From NCBI RefSeq assembly GCF_015291645.1, contig NZ_CP030055.1, positions 6,882,001-6,946,000 of the forward strand: DNA of 64,000 nucleotides. Reading direction: 5' to 3'. Positions 61,158 through 64,000 of this stretch are shown here, in pieces (position 1 is the stretch's first letter; each line of letters begins with the position of its first letter). A model generated the notes under the pieces. That model worked only from the letters and a program-made list of their open reading frames with translations, was not told where the DNA came from and made no database searches. The position numbers were made by a program, and so were the translations under genes. This stretch comes from Bradyrhizobium sp. CCBAU 53340 (GTDB taxonomy: Bacteria; Pseudomonadota; Alphaproteobacteria; Rhizobiales; Xanthobacteraceae).

Positions 61158-62369
61158 ATGCGCGCACTTTCGTTTTGCTCGATTGGGTTTCTGGCAGCCC
61201 TGCTTGCCGCTTCGCCCGAGGTCGCCTCAGCCCAGATGAAGCTGTCGCCGAAGACCACCGCGCCCGGCGGCATCGAGACGCGCTATTTTACCTCGATCGA
61301 CGGGCTGATGGACGGCAATGCCGACGTCATCCTGAAGGAGACGCGGCAGGGCAAGACGGTCACCGCAGCCGTGCTCGACGTCTGCTACCCCGTCGCCAAG
61401 AATTCCGATCGCAAGGACCGCTTCGTCGTCAATCTCCAGGTCTCCGGGCAGACGCTGACCGGCACGACCACGAGCATCGGCGCCAAGGCGCCTGTTACGG
61501 TCAAGCTCACCCGCAAGCCGACCGGCGACACCTTCGAGTTCCGCGGCCAGATCGGTATCGGCCAGACCGTGACCGAGGTGACCTCGCCCGACAATGCCGA
61601 CCTCAGCGAGAAGGAATTTCTGGACAACCAGACCACCGACGACGGCATCACGCCCCAGCCGAAGGATTTCACCGAAGTCTCGCCGGAGGCGATCGCGGTC
61701 AAGGTCAAGCTGGATAACGCGACCGACTTCCTGAAGAGCCTGAAGGGCCAGGACGTCGAGGTGACGTTGGCAAGCCTCAGTGTCGGCTGCGACGCACTGC
61801 GCGCCGGCGAACAGACCATCAACATGTCAGTCGATCCGGAGCGCGCGACCGCACTGCTGGCGAAATTCAAGGCGATGCCGGGCGTCACGGCCGCCGGCTG
61901 GACCGCGGGACTCGCCGAGATGGACCGCACCATCCGCCTCCCCGCCGCCGATTGGCGCGACGGCGACAAGATCAACCGCGACAAGCTCGCTACCGCGGTG
62001 GCCAGCGTGCTGAGCAAGACGCTTGCGGCGAAGCCGGTGTCGCAGAGCTTCAATCCCGCCACCGGCAAGCTCAAGCTCGTGTTCAAGCGGCCGAACCAGG
62101 ATTTCCCCGCGCTCGAGCTCACCGACACGATCGAGGTCGCGGGCCTCATCTCCGCCGACAAGCCAGGACCATCAGACAAGCTGATGGTCTGGATCGGCAG
62201 CCCTTCGACAACCACTGCCGACGAGAGCACCGGCGCAAAGCTCAACGTGTCGGACGAGGCGACGGCCGACGAGGAAGGCGACCAGCCCGACGACAACGGC
62301 TCGATCGAGGCACTCGCCAAAGAGCTGAAGGGCCAGCGCTGGGACGCCGACAAGTCGGTGTGGAAGTAG
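61158..62369 (+). CDS. Large secreted hypothetical protein
   Basis: This 403-residue exported protein has a signal peptide of 26 residues (SAQ-M) and two similar-looking halves of beta-rich sequence with no cofactor motif; two Cys (YPVAKNSDR region and GCDALRAG) may pair. An AAGGA eight bases upstream supports ATG 61158. It ends in an acidic tail (DEEGDQPDDNG). It is monocistronic, after the groEL terminator and before repeat D. I do not recognise the family; periplasmic or surface role is inferred from the signal peptide only. Confidence 0.7.
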   Translation: MRALSFCSIGFLAALLAASPEVASAQMKLSPKTTAPGGIETRYFTSIDGLMDGNADVILKETRQGKTVTAAVLDVCYPVAKNSDRKDRFVVNLQVSGQTLTGTTTSIGAKAPVTVKLTRKPTGDTFEFRGQIGIGQTVTEVTSPDNADLSEKEFLDNQTTDDGITPQPKDFTEVSPEAIAVKVKLDNATDFLKSLKGQDVEVTLASLSVGCDALRAGEQTINMSVDPERATALLAKFKAMPGVTAAGWTAGLAEMDRTIRLPAADWRDGDKINRDKLATAVASVLSKTLAAKPVSQSFNPATGKLKLVFKRPNQDFPALELTDTIEVAGLISADKPGPSDKLMVWIGSPSTTTADESTGAKLNVSDEATADEEGDQPDDNGSIEALAKELKGQRWDADKSVWK

Positions 62370-62372
62370 GGC

Positions 62373-62507
62373 TCTCGTGCCCCGGACGCAGCGCGCCAGC
62401 GCTGCAGAGCCGGGGCCCAGAGGCCACACGGTCGCTCGCGGGTAGACTCTGGGTCCCAGCTCTGCGGCGCATCGCTTATGCGCTACGCCTTGTTCGGGAC
62501 ACGAAAG
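62373..62507. repeat. Palindromic intergenic repeat, family D
   Basis: An imperfect inverted repeat has outer arms CTCGTGCCCCGGAC and GTTCGGGACACGA, with inner GC-rich inversions (CAGAGCCGGGGCCCAGAG against CTCTGGGTCCCAGCTCTG). I recognise this as a common bradyrhizobial intergenic repeat. It lies between the convergent secreted protein and META-like genes. Confidence 0.7.
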
Positions 62508-62509
62508 AC

Positions 62510-62908
62510 CTAATTCCCGTTCTCGCGGAAGCGCAGCTGCTTCGGGCCGATCAGCGTGAGAACGTCACCCTGGCGCTTCCAGGTCTCGACGGCGGCGAGC
62601 GCGGCGACGAGTTCGTCGTCGGCCTGGGCCTTGGCCGGCGGACAGGAGCGATCCTGGATCTGGCCGGGCACGAAGATCACGGTGTTGCCGGCGACCGAGA
62701 ACTGGCCCTTGCCGCCCTTGCACCAGAGCTCGAGCACGACCTGGCCATTGTCGCCGATCTCGAGGTTCGGGATCCGCTTCGAGCCGGGCTGCGGCACGGC
62801 CTCCAGCGTCATCTCGGTGCCGAAGGGAAAGCCCTCTTCCGCGCGTGCGCCGGCGGACATTGCAAGCAACGCAGCCGCGGCACACACCATCTGCTTCAAC
62901 GACACCAT
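62510..62908 (-). CDS. META-domain-like (HslJ-like) secreted protein
   Basis: This 132-residue exported protein has a signal peptide to about residue 24 (ARAEE). The mature part has one central Cys (LWCKGGKG), then CPPAKAQADDELVAALAAVETWKRQGDVLTLIGPKQLRF, the spacing of META/HslJ-type domains, which are exported heat-shock-linked proteins of unknown role. ATG 62908 (MVSLKQ) fits a small upstream AGAGG. It converges on the secreted protein gene across repeat D and precedes lldP in the same direction. Confidence 0.65.
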   Translation of the reverse strand: MVSLKQMVCAAAALLAMSAGARAEEGFPFGTEMTLEAVPQPGSKRIPNLEIGDNGQVVLELWCKGGKGQFSVAGNTVIFVPGQIQDRSCPPAKAQADDELVAALAAVETWKRQGDVLTLIGPKQLRFRENGN

Positions 62909-62990
62909 GAAACCTCTCGACCGACCCAATTTGCCGGGTCTTCTATAAGACGACAGGGGCTTTGAGAAGGTTCGTCGATTTCAACACGCA

Positions 62991-63024
62991 AAAATCCCCG
63001 CGGGGACAATCCCGCGGGGATTTT
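62991..63024 (-). terminator. Intrinsic terminator after lldP
   Basis: A 14-bp perfect stem, AAAATCCCCGCGGG paired with CCCGCGGGGATTTT over six bases, ends in TTTTT when read on the minus strand. It closes the lactate permease transcript and separates it from the META-like gene. Confidence 0.85.
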
Positions 63025-63043
63025 GCATCGAAGCCGGGCCTCG

Positions 63044-64000
63044 CTACTTCAGGACGAGCTCCGTGAACGGATAGACATAGGCCTGCAACGTCACGAACAC
63101 GCCGACGAGGCAGGCCAGCACGATCGAGTGTCGGAACACGAAGCGCAGGATGGTGCCTTCGTGGCCGTACCAATTGGTCGCGGTGGAGGCGACGACGATC
63201 GATTGCGCGTCGATCATCTTGCCCATCACACCGCCGGACGAGTTCGCCGCCGCCATCAGGATCGGCGACAGGCCGAGCTGCTGCGAGGTGATCTTCTGGA
63301 GGTTGCCGAACAGGATGTTCGACGACGTGTCCGATCCGGTCAGCGCCACGCCCAACCAGCCGAGCAGCGTGCCGAAGAAGGGATAGAGCACGCCGGTTGC
63401 GGCAAAGGCGAGGCCCAGCGTCGCATCGACGCCGGACAGGCGCGTCAGCGTGCCGATCGCAAGCATCGCCGAGATCGTGATCAACGAGATCGCGCAGAGC
63501 CGGATGGTGCGGCCATATTCAGCCAGCAGCCGGACCGGACCGACGCCCATCAGGACGCCGGAAATGATCGCCGCAATCAGCATGCCGGTGCCGGTGAAGG
63601 ACAGATAGGTGAAGCCGAACACCGCCGCCTCCTTGGTCGGCGCGGGCGCCACCGGCGGCATCTTGTTGATCATCTGGTGCAGCTCGGGAACGGCGTAGTT
63701 CCAGGTGAAGATACCATTCGCCCAGTTCTTGAAGGCACCGTTGCCCCAGATCAGCATCACGACACAGACGATGAACCACGGCAGCAAGGCGCTGAGGAGC
63801 TCACCCTGCGTCAGCGGCGTCTTGTCGAGCGGCTTTGCCGTGGCCATGGTCGCCGCCGATTTATCGTGTCCGCGCAGCGCTGGCGAGAGCCACAGCTGTT
63901 TCGGCCGCCAGACCTTCAGGAACAGGATCAGCGCACCCATCGAGATCAGCGACGCACCAATGTCGACGATCCAGGGATTGACGTAGTTCGAGATCACGAA
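63044..64000 (-). CDS. lldP: L-lactate permease (LldP/LctP family), 5' partial
   Basis: LldP imports L-lactate (and glycolate) with protons across the inner membrane. The 318-codon C-terminal part shows at least eight membrane helices, the family block TGSDTSSNILFGNLQKITSQQLG and, near the end, ANSSGGVMGKMIDAQSIVVASTAT, which are conserved in this family. The frame runs off the right edge of the window, so the start is unseen and the ATG near the edge is internal. A strong terminator follows its stop. No lldD or lldR is visible in the window. Confidence 0.93.
   Translation of the reverse strand, partial: FVISNYVNPWIVDIGASLISMGALILFLKVWRPKQLWLSPALRGHDKSAATMATAKPLDKTPLTQGELLSALLPWFIVCVVMLIWGNGAFKNWANGIFTWNYAVPELHQMINKMPPVAPAPTKEAAVFGFTYLSFTGTGMLIAAIISGVLMGVGPVRLLAEYGRTIRLCAISLITISAMLAIGTLTRLSGVDATLGLAFAATGVLYPFFGTLLGWLGVALTGSDTSSNILFGNLQKITSQQLGLSPILMAAANSSGGVMGKMIDAQSIVVASTATNWYGHEGTILRFVFRHSIVLACLVGVFVTLQAYVYPFTELVLK

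Overview
The window comes from a high-GC alphaproteobacterium, most probably Bradyrhizobium or a close relative in the Nitrobacteraceae. The evidence is the gene order (pgsA-moaD-moaE, ribF-ileS-lspA-M16-M16, waaA with lpxK), a fluoroacetate dehalogenase whose catalytic residues fall at exactly the positions I recall for the Rhodopseudomonas palustris enzyme, a groESL operon with a CIRCE element, and intergenic repeats I recognise from bradyrhizobia. Both ends cut genes: pgsA on the left and an L-lactate permease on the right. I found no tRNA, rRNA, CRISPR array or transposase.

Layout. 0-2.2 kb: pgsA (partial), moaD, moaE, prmB. 2.3-6.5 kb: membrane proteins, a degenerate EAL protein and a HAD protein. 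6.5-15.7 kb: cheY-like regulator, ribF, ileS, lspA and an active/inactive pair of M16 peptidases. 15.8-24.3 kb: arfB, mutL, rluB-rsmD, tadA, fluoroacetate dehalogenase, purD. 24.5-30.7 kb: a foreign-looking, lower-GC island with six tightly packed co-directional genes (HIT-like, an unknown possibly toroid-fold protein, SAMHD1-type HD hydrolase, DNA methyltransferase, ThiL-like kinase, patatin phospholipase). 30.7-33.1 kb: a small regulator operon with a palindromic operator. 33.2-37 kb: xseA, hydrolase, DUF2093, PsiF-like. 37.5-39.7 kb: three Tad-pilus-type envelope proteins. 39.8-45.4 kb: a six-gene lipid A/Kdo operon (pmbA, cysQ-like, DUF4170, DUF374, waaA, lpxK). 45.6-54.9 kb: DUF6101, ubiA, rsmE, an AraC regulator, hisZ-hisG, and a glycosyltransferase plus ChbG/HpnK deacetylase pair. 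55-64 kb: DUF2076, L,D-transpeptidase, cheZ, groES-groEL, secreted proteins and lldP.

Most of the window is housekeeping. The part most likely to hold an undescribed system is the 24.5-30.7 kb island. Its genes overlap or nearly abut, it inserts between purD and a conserved small operon, and it pairs nucleotide- and phosphate-handling enzymes with a DNA methyltransferase and a phospholipase that would make a plausible membrane-attacking effector. It contains no recognisable nuclease, cyclase or integrase, so it matches no named defence system that I know.

A second theme is repeat biology. Five palindromic repeats from four families all lie between convergent gene ends, where they probably act as bidirectional 3' ends.
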